Numbered from the stretch's first letter, positions 1 through 7,375 are shown. The stretch is 28,576 nt of DNA from M3007 sp046155725 (GCA_046155725.1 JBJXFT010000345.1:1-28576); one strand, 5' to 3'. Translations and numbers: made by a program. Notes: generated by a model not told the origin, from the letters alone.

Positions 1-3000
1 GTTTGGGCGTTCAGGGGGGTGTTGACGTTGCGGGCAATGAGGTCGTATTCCCTTTGGCTGAGCAGGCGGCTGCGGAAGGCGAGGCTGGTGCCGACGTTGG
101 CTATTTGGCGGCAGGCGGGGCCGGTGGGCGGTGGGGGCTGGGCTGGCTCTTTGCCTTCGCACCAGTCGGTTTCGGCGGCGTAGTCGCGCTCGGTGGCATC
201 CCAATCGCGGGCTTTTTGGAAAAACACGCAGGCCGAATCCTTCATGCCCCTACGGGAAAAGTCTGCGCCGATGTTGTACAGCGTGGCGGAGAGGTTGTCG
301 AAAACGGATGATGCCGAATCCGCCGGGATGTCCCTTGAAATGGGAATGAGAGAGAGCCCCCCGATGCCCCGATTCCTCATCACCGAATCGGCAGGTGCCC
401 CCCACACAAGCTGCTTGATTTGGTTGCCGATAGAATCGAAGGCGGGCAAATGGCGAGTTTCCAAAGTGTCCAAGGCGAGCCGCTCGAGCCAGAGCAGGGA
501 GTCGGTGGGGCTGTCGAGGCAAAGGGCCATTCTATGCTCGGAACTTCCCGAAAGTTTGAAACTTTCGGGAAGTTGGACACCCGCTCGAGGCTTGAACACA
601 TATTCCACTTTCTCCCCCTTGCACCCGTCCTCCGGCGGCACAGGATTCCAAGAAAAAATGCCCCAAGCCCCCAGCAGCCAAAGCAGCCCCGCGCCCACGC
701 TGGTCCACAGGCTGGCCGAAAAGCCGAGGGCGCGGAAGCCGCCCCGGTACACGAATTTTTTCCAAGATTCTGGCACTTGGAAGTGCAGGGGCGAGGGCGG
801 TCGGTCGAGGTATTTGAGCACCGTGAAGTCGGCCTCGGTCTGCGGCAGCAGTTGGGCGATTTCCTTTTCGTGCGCTTTCTTTTTCTTCGCGTCGGTCTCG
901 CTCAGCCACTGGTTGAGCACCACGGCCATGCGGTGGTCGGCCCATGCGGAGGAGTCTTGGGGCGGCGGCGATTGGGCGAGCAGCATGGCGAGTTCGCCGC
1001 GCAGCCGGGGGATGAGGGCGGGGTCTTCCTGTTCGAGCCATTCGAGCAGGGCGGCGCGGGCGATCTGGGGGATTTGGCCCTGCACGAACCATCGGATGCG
1101 GAAGATTTTTAGAAGGCTATCAAGGGTTACGATAGGCTCCGTGCCAGGCCCCACGTCAGACTTTCCAAGTCTTGAAGACTTGGAAAGTCTCCGTCCGAGC
1201 CAGAGCGTCAGGTCCCAGTGCAGGCTGGGGTAAATGGCGCAGGCGGCCACCCAGCGCACCAATTCGGCGGGCAATTGGAACAGGAGCATGGGCAGCGGGT
1301 GCTCGTCGTCGGGCTGATAGATGGCGGCGGGGGCATCCTGCACGCGCTCGCGCCATCGCTCGAAGCGGGCATCTTCGCCGTGCTCGAGTTCTTCCACCCA
1401 GAAGCCGAGGCTCTGGAGGGTGGCGGGCAGAAGGGTGAAGAGTTCGGAGAGGCGGCGCTCGGCGCGGCCCCAGTCGTTGGCAGGTTTTGGGCTGAAGAGG
1501 GCGCGGGCGGGCCAGTTTTTAAATACTTCGGCCCAGGGTTCGAGCCGCCCGTGGGCGGGGTGTATGAGTTGCAGTCCGGTGCCGACCACGATGAGCCGCG
1601 CTTGGCCGTAGCGTTGGGAGATGTCGGCCAGCCGCAGGCCATCGGGGTGCGCTTCGTTGAAGCCGACGCGGATGTCGGAGTCGTAGAAAAAGCGCTCGAT
1701 GTGGAGCTCCTGTGCCTGCAAGGCTCGGAACACGGCATCGAAGAGTTGGGCGCGGTGGTTGTGCGCGCTTTGGCGGTCTATGAGCAGTAGGTAATCTACG
1801 GGCTGGGTCTGGGCGCGGAATCGGAAGGCAGGCATGCCGCCTTTTTCGGCGGTGTCGCGGAGGGTGCGGGGCAGGTCGAGGCGCAGGGTGTCGGTGGCGG
1901 TGCGGCGGCGCATCACCTGCAAGGCGTGGTGGAAGGCATCGCCGAGCACGATGTCGTCGGGGCCATCTATGCGGATGTTCCAGACGTAGGGCGGCTTGTC
2001 GGGGCGGTCGAGTTCGGCGATGAGTTTGCGGCGGCGCCATTCGAGCCATCGCCAGAGGGCAAAGAGCAGGGCGGTGAAGGGCAGGAAGAGGAGCCATCGG
2101 AGCCAGTGCCAGTTTTGGGCGAGCCAGGTTTGCCAGGGGTCGGCGGGCTGCACCACCAAGTCGAGCAGGGCTTGGGTGTGGTCGTGGAGGATGGGGCGTT
2201 TGGAATTCGGAATTGGGAATTCGGAATTCGGAATGGGGAGTGCGGAATCCGAAATTGCGGTTGGGGGCGACACGAATAGGCGGAGGCGGAGGGCGCAAGT
2301 GTTGCCGTTGGAGAAGGTGACTTTTAGGACGAGGGAGTCCATGCCTTGCACGGAGTCGCGGGCGGCGTAAAGGAGGCAGGTGTCGTCTTGGATGTAAAAG
2401 GTGGCGAGGTCGGAATGGCCTGACTTCTTCAACTTTTCAACCAGATTTGCTCTGTCGTCACCTATGTCTAATGGGGGAGCAAGGGCTATTTCTGTGGAAT
2501 ATGTGATTTCGAGGCTGGTGACTTTTTGCCCAAAAGAATCCAGTTCAGGAATAGCGTCGGGGCAAATGAGGGTGGTCTGCCCAGCCGTCAGGGCAAAATC
2601 TTTTTCCACCACGGCCCCTGGCCCCAAGCGGAAATACATCCACGCCAGCCCGCCCAGCACGGCGGCCAGCACGGCAGCCGACATCCAGAACCCGATTTTG
2701 GTGCGCCTGATTTTTTGGTCCAAGGGGCCGGGCGGCGGCGGGGGAGGCGGTGGGCGTTCGCCAAAAATCTCGTCGGCGCGCTGCTGGCAGAGCGCGAATT
2801 TTTCGTACACCAAAGCCTGCTCCTGCGGCGAGTGCGCCAGCACGGGCGCGAGGGCAAGCAGCAACTCTTCTTCTGAAATATCGTCGGGCAAAAGCCGCAG
2901 CAGCTCCTGCACACGCAGGTGCGCACCTGTGCCATGCTCGATTTTCTCCGCTTGGAGTTCGTCGAGCAGGTCTTTGACTAAGAAGAGGGTGCGGGCGGAG

Positions 3001-3008
3001 TTGGTCAT
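1..3008 (-). CDS. Large multi-pass membrane protein with degenerate vWA-like domain, partner of MoxR ATPase (partial at left edge)
   Basis: Reading the minus strand from the ATG at 3008 gives 1002 uninterrupted codons to the window edge, so one long gene explains the whole stretch. Residues 1-100 are soluble and end in eight prolines (86-93). Likely membrane segments are at about 105-126, 300-320 and 762-787. Between the last two lies a cytoplasmic part with a vWA-like core: YLLLIDRQS (406-414), an HIERFFYDSD strand (436-445), a RLIVVG strand (471-476) and EPWAEVF (490-496). The metal-site DxSxS motif of active vWA domains appears as DRQSA, so metal binding is doubtful. The part after residue 790 is probably extracytoplasmic, with a TPR-like helix pair near 903-935. 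It lies 138 bp after the MoxR gene on the same strand, and vWA-MoxR pairing is well known. The vWA call is by pattern, not alignment. Short palindromes sit in frame at three places. The C-terminus is outside the window. Confidence 0.75.
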   Translation of the reverse strand, partial: MTNSARTLFLVKDLLDELQAEKIEHGTGAHLRVQELLRLLPDDISEEELLLALAPVLAHSPQEQALVYEKFALCQQRADEIFGERPPPPPPPPGPLDQKIRRTKIGFWMSAAVLAAVLGGLAWMYFRLGPGAVVEKDFALTAGQTTLICPDAIPELDSFGQKVTSLEITYSTEIALAPPLDIGDDRANLVEKLKKSGHSDLATFYIQDDTCLLYAARDSVQGMDSLVLKVTFSNGNTCALRLRLFVSPPTAISDSALPIPNSEFPIPNSKRPILHDHTQALLDLVVQPADPWQTWLAQNWHWLRWLLFLPFTALLFALWRWLEWRRRKLIAELDRPDKPPYVWNIRIDGPDDIVLGDAFHHALQVMRRRTATDTLRLDLPRTLRDTAEKGGMPAFRFRAQTQPVDYLLLIDRQSAHNHRAQLFDAVFRALQAQELHIERFFYDSDIRVGFNEAHPDGLRLADISQRYGQARLIVVGTGLQLIHPAHGRLEPWAEVFKNWPARALFSPKPANDWGRAERRLSELFTLLPATLQSLGFWVEELEHGEDARFERWRERVQDAPAAIYQPDDEHPLPMLLFQLPAELVRWVAACAIYPSLHWDLTLWLGRRLSKSSRLGKSDVGPGTEPIVTLDSLLKIFRIRWFVQGQIPQIARAALLEWLEQEDPALIPRLRGELAMLLAQSPPPQDSSAWADHRMAVVLNQWLSETDAKKKKAHEKEIAQLLPQTEADFTVLKYLDRPPSPLHFQVPESWKKFVYRGGFRALGFSASLWTSVGAGLLWLLGAWGIFSWNPVPPEDGCKGEKVEYVFKPRAGVQLPESFKLSGSSEHRMALCLDSPTDSLLWLERLALDTLETRHLPAFDSIGNQIKQLVWGAPADSVMRNRGIGGLSLIPISRDIPADSASSVFDNLSATLYNIGADFSRRGMKDSACVFFQKARDWDATERDYAAETDWCEGKEPAQPPPPTGPACRQIANVGTSLAFRSRLLSQREYDLIARNVNTPLNAQ
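542..574. repeat. 33-base perfect palindrome inside the vWA-like gene
   Basis: Two 16-base arms (AACTTCCCGAAAGTTT and its complement) flank a single central G. The unit is 33 bases, so it adds eleven codons without shifting the frame, here encoding about residues 812-822 (QLPESFKLSGS) in the extracytoplasmic tail. A second palindrome with the same 16+1+16 layout lies at 1158-1190 in the same gene. Confidence 0.85.
1158..1190. repeat. 33-base perfect palindrome inside the vWA-like gene
   Basis: Arms AGACTTTCCAAGTCTT and complement flank one central G. It encodes about residues 607-617 (RLSKSSRLGKS), a basic linker between the vWA-like core and the following helical part. Layout and length equal those of the palindrome at 542-574, and the AAGT/ACTT arm tips are similar, so both probably belong to one repeat family that colonises linkers. 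Confidence 0.85.
2200..2234. repeat. GGAATTCGGAATT-type short tandem repeat in coding sequence
   Basis: The motif GGAATTCGGAATT and close variants recur several times. On the coding strand it gives a low-complexity stretch of alternating IPNSEFPIPNSK residues (about 258-270), just before the second membrane segment of the vWA-like protein. It looks like an expanded linker of no catalytic role. Confidence 0.7.
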
Positions 3009-3031
3009 TTCTTCAGTTCGTCATTAGCGAT

Positions 3032-3137
3032 GAGGTGACATCTGCGAGGCACGAGCAGGTGTCATCTCATCGCGGAAGCACAGCGGTAACCTGCCGTTCC
3101 GAGATGTCACCTGCTCGTGCCTCGCAGATGACACCTC
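3032..3137. repeat. 37-base imperfect inverted repeat between the MoxR and vWA-like genes
   Basis: The left arm (3032-3068) and right arm (3101-3137) match as inverted copies with two mismatches, around a 32-base centre. Each arm is itself an imperfect palindrome beginning GAGGTGACATCT. The same GAGGTGACATCT / AGATGTCACCTC pair bounds the core of the element at 7582-7728, so this is a dispersed family. In the mRNA it would fold into a long hairpin between two operon genes and could protect or attenuate the transcript; that role is inference. Confidence 0.85.
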
Positions 3138-3146
3138 TCCACTTCG

Positions 3147-4073
3147 TCAGAGCCACTCTTCCAGGGCTTTGAGGTCGTCCTTGCTTTTGGCCAACACGGA
3201 GTACGACATCAGCAACAGCCCGCGCTCGGCGTCGCTGAGTGTTTCGGGGCGGTCTATTTTTTCTGCCGGGAAGCCCGCTTTGTGCAGCAGCGAAGCCCAC
3301 AGGATCAGTTCGGCGGTGGCGGGTTTTTTGCGGAGTTTCACCTGCTTGTCGTCGCGGATGTCCTCGAAGTGGGTCACGATTTTTGCTAATTCGGGCTCGG
3401 CAAAGCCCTCCACTTTTTTGGACACGATGCGCAGGAGCATGGCCGCGTCGGGGAATGGGATGTGGAAATAGACCACGCGGCGCAGAAAAGCGTCGGGCAG
3501 GTTTTTCTCCGAATTGGAGGTCATCACGATGACGGGGCGCAGGGCGGCGGGTGGTGCGGGCCAGGTTTTGCCGGCTTCGGGGACGGAGAATTCCAGTTTT
3601 TCGAGCGCGGCCAGCACGTCATTGGGCAGGTCGCGCGGGGCTTTGTCAATCTCGTCCATCAGCACCAAGCGGCGTTTGCCGCTCCGAATGGCCTCGCCGA
3701 GGGCTTCGTAGCGGATGAACTTGCGTTCCACCTCGTCGGGCGTGAGCGGTTCTTTTTGTGTCTGCGCGTACTGGAAATGCGCCAGCGCGTCGTAGCGGTA
3801 AAAAAGGTCTTTCACCGCCGAGGAGGTCTGGGCGTTGAAGACGAGCGGGTCGCCGAGTTGGAAAAAATGGGCGAGGTGGTCGGCGAGTTGGGTTTTGCCG
3901 GTGCCGGGCTCTCCCGTGAGCAGGAGGGGCTGGGCGAGGGCGAGGGCTACGTTGACGGCGGCGCGGAGACCGGGCGGCGGCTCGTAGAGCGAAGCGTCGC
4001 GGAGTTTGGGGTTGGGTTCGATGACCGGGAGCTCGGCTTGGCCCTCGGTCTGGTAGAGGTGAAAGTTGGTCAT
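3147..4073 (-). CDS. MoxR-type AAA+ ATPase
   Basis: The product has 308 residues from MTNFHLYQTEGQ. The Walker A motif GEPGTGKTQ follows LLLT near residue 50, Walker B is RLVLMDEIDKAP near 140, and a sensor-1-like VIVMTSNSEKNLPDAFLRR follows near 190, a textbook MoxR arrangement. MoxR ATPases remodel partner proteins and usually work with vWA-domain proteins; here a vWA-like membrane protein is encoded immediately downstream. The start at 4073 was chosen because homology begins there and it lies 7 bp after the stop of the EAD11 gene; the reading frame stays open upstream to 4352 only by running through that gene. It probably supplies ATP-driven control to the three-gene system. Confidence 0.92.
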   Translation of the reverse strand: MTNFHLYQTEGQAELPVIEPNPKLRDASLYEPPPGLRAAVNVALALAQPLLLTGEPGTGKTQLADHLAHFFQLGDPLVFNAQTSSAVKDLFYRYDALAHFQYAQTQKEPLTPDEVERKFIRYEALGEAIRSGKRRLVLMDEIDKAPRDLPNDVLAALEKLEFSVPEAGKTWPAPPAALRPVIVMTSNSEKNLPDAFLRRVVYFHIPFPDAAMLLRIVSKKVEGFAEPELAKIVTHFEDIRDDKQVKLRKKPATAELILWASLLHKAGFPAEKIDRPETLSDAERGLLLMSYSVLAKSKDDLKALEEWL

Positions 4074-4080
4074 GGCTCTA

Positions 4081-5235
4081 TTACTTTGATGCGATTTCAT
4101 AAATCCGTCGCTGGACGGGTTCGATGTCTTTGACATGGAATTTTTGCTGCGTTCGGTACAAGATGTCTTCCTCCGAGCCTGACTCGAAGGTGGCGGCCAG
4201 CGCGCGGGTGACTGCCCGCGAGCGGTTGGGGTTGCGGATGCCATTGAGTTCGGCCACCCAGTCATCGAAGTCCTGCTGGTCAATGGGCGGGAAATCGGCG
4301 AGCACGGTGGCGTGTTCCGGGAATTTTTGGCAAATGCCGTCGAGTTCGGCAAGGATGGTTTTTTGGCGGGCGGTGTGGAGTGCTGGGCCGGCGTGGAGGT
4401 TTTGGCTTTTTAGGACGATGAAAAACAGGAAGGTCGGCACGTTTTTGTGCGGGCATCGGAAGGTCTCGATCATCCACTCCAGGTATTCGCGGATTTCGCC
4501 CTCGTCGCTGTCCCATTTTTTTTCTGAAATCTCGAACACGGCGGTCACATAGTCGTAGGGCAATTTTGGCAAGCCGGTGTCTACAAATGCCTCGAAGGTC
4601 TGCGTGTCGGAAAACTGAAAACGCCGGGCGACGTATTCTTTCAGGCGTTTGCGGCTGCTGCCAAGGTCGGTTCCGATGGGCAGGTTTTCGATTTTGATGC
4701 GGTCGGCATCTTCTTGGAACGGGTAGTGGATGGCGTCGTGTCGGTCGTCGAGTTTGTCGCGGATGATTTCATAAATCAAGCGCTTGCCAAAGGATGCGGG
4801 CATTTCCGTTGGGCAGCCACACACGAAATGGAACTGGAAATCGCTCTTGCCCTCCCATCGGTTGAATACCCGGCGGAAGGTTTTGGCTTGCCCCGTGCGG
4901 TCGCAATTGACCAAATGGAGGGAAGATATCTCGTTGTCGGGGTCCATGCCGAGTTGCTCGATGGCATGGAGGAGAGAAGCGTAGTCGCCGCCCGGCTGCC
5001 AGTGCTGGAGGCTGCTGAACATGGCGGCCATCACCTGGTTGCGCACGAGGGTTTCTTCTTTGAAATCAATGACGCCCCGGTTTTTGTCGGTGCCCAAATT
5101 GGCGAGGCGGGCGGAATAGCCCAGCACCTCTGTGCGGACGGGGTCGTTGGCACCAGTTGCTTGAAGCCAGGCAGCAATGGCCTCTTCGAGTTGGCCGCGC
5201 GAAATGAACTGAATAATGGAATCTTTTGGATTCAT
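4081..5235 (-). CDS. EAD11 domain protein with inactive STAND-like (iSTAND) region
   Basis: This is a 384-residue protein, first gene of the leftward operon. Residues 1-78 (IIQFISRGQLEEAIAAWL ... SARLANLGTDKNRGVIDFKEE ... RNQVMAAMFSSL) match the pattern of effector-associated domain 11, a small helical adaptor that pairs with like domains on effector proteins. The remainder starts with LHLVNCDR (about 106-113) and continues FQFHFVCGCPTEMPASFGKRLIYEI, the layout of a STAND P-loop domain without a Walker A lysine, so it looks like the inactive iSTAND class. A conserved CPHKNVPTFLFFIVLK strand follows near 287. In such systems these proteins sense or relay a signal to an NTPase and an effector. 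The family call comes from remembered patterns; no second EAD11 protein is visible in the window. Confidence 0.75.
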   Translation of the reverse strand: MNPKDSIIQFISRGQLEEAIAAWLQATGANDPVRTEVLGYSARLANLGTDKNRGVIDFKEETLVRNQVMAAMFSSLQHWQPGGDYASLLHAIEQLGMDPDNEISSLHLVNCDRTGQAKTFRRVFNRWEGKSDFQFHFVCGCPTEMPASFGKRLIYEIIRDKLDDRHDAIHYPFQEDADRIKIENLPIGTDLGSSRKRLKEYVARRFQFSDTQTFEAFVDTGLPKLPYDYVTAVFEISEKKWDSDEGEIREYLEWMIETFRCPHKNVPTFLFFIVLKSQNLHAGPALHTARQKTILAELDGICQKFPEHATVLADFPPIDQQDFDDWVAELNGIRNPNRSRAVTRALAATFESGSEEDILYRTQQKFHVKDIEPVQRRIYEIASK

Positions 5236-5277
5236 CGTTTGGGAATGGGCAGGTGTTGCGGACGCTTTGTTTGGTGG

Positions 5278-5285
5278 CAAAGGTA
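5278..5285 (-). promoter_or_regulatory. Bacteroidota -7 box upstream of the EAD11-MoxR-vWA operon
   Basis: TACCTTTG on the minus strand fits the Bacteroidota -7 consensus TAnnTTTG exactly and lies 42 bases before the EAD11 start at 5235, implying a leader of roughly 35 bases. No clean TTG -33 box is present at the usual spacing. Confidence 0.55.
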
Positions 5286-5464
5286 GTTTTTTAATGAACC
5301 TCGGCACCCTGCGATGCGTCAGCACAATCGCCTTGGCGCGGCAGGGAAAAATGCACGCTCCACCATTTCCAATGTCTTTAACTTTGTCAGCAAAAGCATT
5401 CGAATCTATGTCCAAAGTTCAAGCCCAAACAGTGATTGACACCAAGGTAAAAAATCGTTCGCTC

Positions 5465-6022
5465 ATGTCAGCCACGCTTCACGTCAATGTCGAATCATTA
5501 GACGATGTATTTGTCCGCGATCTGAAAAAACAGTTCGGATCTGCTCAGTTGGAAATTCGTGTCAGCCGTATGCCCGAAGACTGGCTGACTGAAGCGGGTT
5601 TTTGGACAGCGATAGAAGCGCTGGATTGGTCAAAAAAAGACGATCGTGCGGCAATCGTCCAGCCCATCGTTCAAACATTGGCCACCATGCCGGTGGGCAA
5701 CATCCACCAATTTCAAGATATTCTGGCCGAAAAACTGTGGCAATTGGACACGCGCAGCCATGCGCAAGTATTTATGGACCAACATCCTAAAGGGCGTTTG
5801 TCGGTGGACGATTTTCTTTACGTCCGATGTGCTGTAGTAGCAGAGGGAAAGGACTTTTTTGAACATATCCTGCGAGAGCCATCGTCCATCCCTCAAGATT
5901 TGACATTTGAACCGCTGTTGCACTTGGCTTCAGATGCCTACGAGCAAAAAACAGGGCATCGCTTTGTGCACACGTCCAAATTTGGTTACGAAACCTATAG
6001 CAATGAACAAGGCTGGGCCTAA
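5465..6022 (+). CDS. DUF4240 protein, copy A (candidate immunity/antitoxin partner of adjacent nuclease fragment)
   Basis: The product has 185 residues. Residues 1-35 form a short beta/helix N-terminus (MSATLHVNVESL). Then comes the DUF4240 block: GFWTAIEALDWSKKDD, ILAEKLWQLDTRSHAQ, LSVDDFLYVRCAVVAEG, FEPLLHLASDAYEQKTG and YETYSNEQGW. Function of the family is not established. Copy B at 6467-7081 is a diverged paralogue and starts at the equivalent residue, which is why 5465 is preferred; an in-frame ATG at 5408 would add 19 residues. A nuclease-like gene fragment follows 13 bp downstream, in the same order as in copy B. It is divergent from the EAD11 operon. Confidence 0.8.
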   Translation: MSATLHVNVESLDDVFVRDLKKQFGSAQLEIRVSRMPEDWLTEAGFWTAIEALDWSKKDDRAAIVQPIVQTLATMPVGNIHQFQDILAEKLWQLDTRSHAQVFMDQHPKGRLSVDDFLYVRCAVVAEGKDFFEHILREPSSIPQDLTFEPLLHLASDAYEQKTGHRFVHTSKFGYETYSNEQGWA

Positions 6023-6035
6023 ATGATACACGATC

Positions 6036-6158
6036 ATGCACCGTAACTCTAACCAAAACGACGGGCCTCACCATCTCTACGAAATCTGGGACGAGCAGGA
6101 AGAGGAGGTTTTCAAGTACGGGATCAGTTCCGAACCCATTGAGCAGGACGGCCAATCA
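6036..6158 (+). pseudogene. Truncated URI/GIY-YIG-like nuclease gene, copy A
   Basis: About 40 residues (HHLYEIWDEQEEEVFKYGIS ... DGQS) align with the N-terminus of the intact nuclease at 6156-6470, including the paired HHLYEI and KYGI motifs of the GIY-YIG fold. Homology stops at the DGQS codons (6147-6158), precisely where the inverted 3' end of the intact copy begins. The frame stays open to 6344, but that part is antisense of copy B and encodes unrelated hydrophobic residues. The conserved RAKRQV arginine and C-terminal glutamate are missing, so a catalytically dead remnant is likely. Confidence 0.7.
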
Positions 6159-6470
6159 TTCCTCCTCGGTCTCGTTGCCTGGAGGAACAGCCCCATGTTC
6201 TTTTTTGTAGCGCCCCACATAATCGTCCTCTACTTGTTTGGCCGCTATGCGTCCCGGAATGCCTATGATCAGGATATTGGCAAAGTATCGCAGCCATCTG
6301 ACTGCCCGATTCAACTCCTTGACCTGCCTTTTCGCTCGCAGTGAAGAGCCGTCCTTTCGGAGCGGGTCGCCACAGATGCCGTACTTGTACACGTCACCAT
6401 ATTCCCTGTCCCTAATCTCGTAAAGGTGGTGGTCGGCATCATTTTCATTGGAATTGCCGTGTTTTTTCAT
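6156..6470 (-). CDS. Small URI/GIY-YIG-fold nuclease-like protein, candidate toxin (copy B)
   Basis: The product has 104 residues. HHLYEIRD (14-21) and VYKYGICGDPL (26-36) match the two GIY-YIG strands as found in URI-type nuclease toxins. KDGSSLRAKRQV carries the conserved arginine, and AAKQVEDDYVGRY near 77-88 carries the glutamate expected to bind metal. The ending VPPGNETEEE matches the PGN tail common in toxin versions. In polymorphic toxins this domain sits at the end of large secreted proteins; here it is a stand-alone gene. Its ATG overlaps the stop of the DUF4240 gene by 4 bp (ATGA), so the two are translationally coupled like antitoxin-toxin pairs. DNA or RNA as target cannot be told from sequence. 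Confidence 0.65.
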   Translation of the reverse strand: MKKHGNSNENDADHHLYEIRDREYGDVYKYGICGDPLRKDGSSLRAKRQVKELNRAVRWLRYFANILIIGIPGRIAAKQVEDDYVGRYKKEHGAVPPGNETEEE

Positions 6471-7081
6471 GCAAGAGGTCGCGGGTTGAGTATCCGCTCT
6501 TTGATGGTTCGCACCCCCGGCCAGCCATCGGGATTGCTAAACGTTTCGTACCAAGTTTCTGGAAAATAGTCCAAATCGTCCCGCCCGGTTTTGAGCTCCC
6601 ATGCTTCATCGGGCAGGGAAAGCAGCGGCTCAAAAGTGAACTCTTTGGGAATGCGCTCCGGGTGTTGCAGCACCTCCTCAAAAAACGCCTTGCCATTGGC
6701 CACTACGCCGCAGCGTGCGTACAGGAAATCGTCAACGGAGAAATGATTGCCGGGCGCGTACTGGTTGCTGCCCAGATGCTCAGCAAAGCGCCGCCCATCG
6801 AGCGCGTAGAGTTTTTCATTGAGCAAGTTGTAAAAAGCACAGATGTCGGCTCTCGAAAATGCGCTGAGCACTTCCACGGCAGGCCGCATGATGTCTGCGC
6901 GGGCGGATTTGTCCCAATCCAACAGTTCGATGATGGCCCAGAACTGTGCTTCGTCCATGCTGCCGCTGTGCAGCCAGTTCTCCGCCTCGATGCGCAGCGT
7001 GGCATCCGGGTATTTGGACTTCAAGCCCATGATAGCAGCAGAAGTAGCATTGCGGAGCGGGATTTCTAATAAGGTGGCCAT
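6467..7081 (-). CDS. DUF4240 protein, copy B (candidate antitoxin/immunity partner of nuclease)
   Basis: The product has 204 residues starting MATLLEIPLRNA. It contains the full DUF4240 set: AQFWAIIELLDWDKSARAD, LLNEKLYALDGRRFAEHL, FSVDDFLYARCGVVANGKAFF, FTFEPLLSLPDEAWELKTG and WYETFSNPDGW. It precedes and overlaps the nuclease gene, in the order typical of antitoxin then toxin. A TACTTTTG box at 7120-7127 gives it its own promoter with a leader near 30 bases. Binding to the nuclease is inferred from gene order alone. Confidence 0.85.
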   Translation of the reverse strand: MATLLEIPLRNATSAAIMGLKSKYPDATLRIEAENWLHSGSMDEAQFWAIIELLDWDKSARADIMRPAVEVLSAFSRADICAFYNLLNEKLYALDGRRFAEHLGSNQYAPGNHFSVDDFLYARCGVVANGKAFFEEVLQHPERIPKEFTFEPLLSLPDEAWELKTGRDDLDYFPETWYETFSNPDGWPGVRTIKERILNPRPLA

Positions 7082-7119
7082 GTGTTAGGTACGGTATGGG
7101 TTGGTTGGAAAACGAAGCG

Positions 7120-7127
7120 CAAAAGTA
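7120..7127 (-). promoter_or_regulatory. Bacteroidota -7 box for DUF4240 copy B
   Basis: TACTTTTG on the minus strand matches TAnnTTTG exactly and is 39 bases before the ATG at 7081. No clear TTG -33 box is seen. Confidence 0.5.
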
Positions 7128-7375
7128 GGCAAAAGCGGAAGAGTTCGTATTGCTGCGCTTTTGCTTATTGCGCAATGTCTTACCCTCGGGGGAGATGGTG
7201 GGTGCTTGCATGATGGGTCGTGGTGGTTTTGAATTATGGATGTTGGGCAAAGTTGGCAATTCTTGCTCGCCTTGCCAAGCATTTGGCGTGTGCAGCACGT
7301 TTCGCGCCGCAGACGCATACGGACAGACACGTTTTTGGGCGAGCCGAAAACTATGTGCGAGCGGGTAGGCGCAAT

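Noticed and set aside
193..1233. 346-codon plus-strand open frame
   Set aside because: It is antisense to the continuous minus-strand frame 1-3008, has serine/arginine-rich composition and resembles no family.
532..2298. Minus-strand frames starting at 1092, 1738 and 2298, rich in Pro, Arg and Ala
   Set aside because: They are out of frame with the 1002-codon gene that covers the region, and their composition is typical of GC-rich shadow frames.
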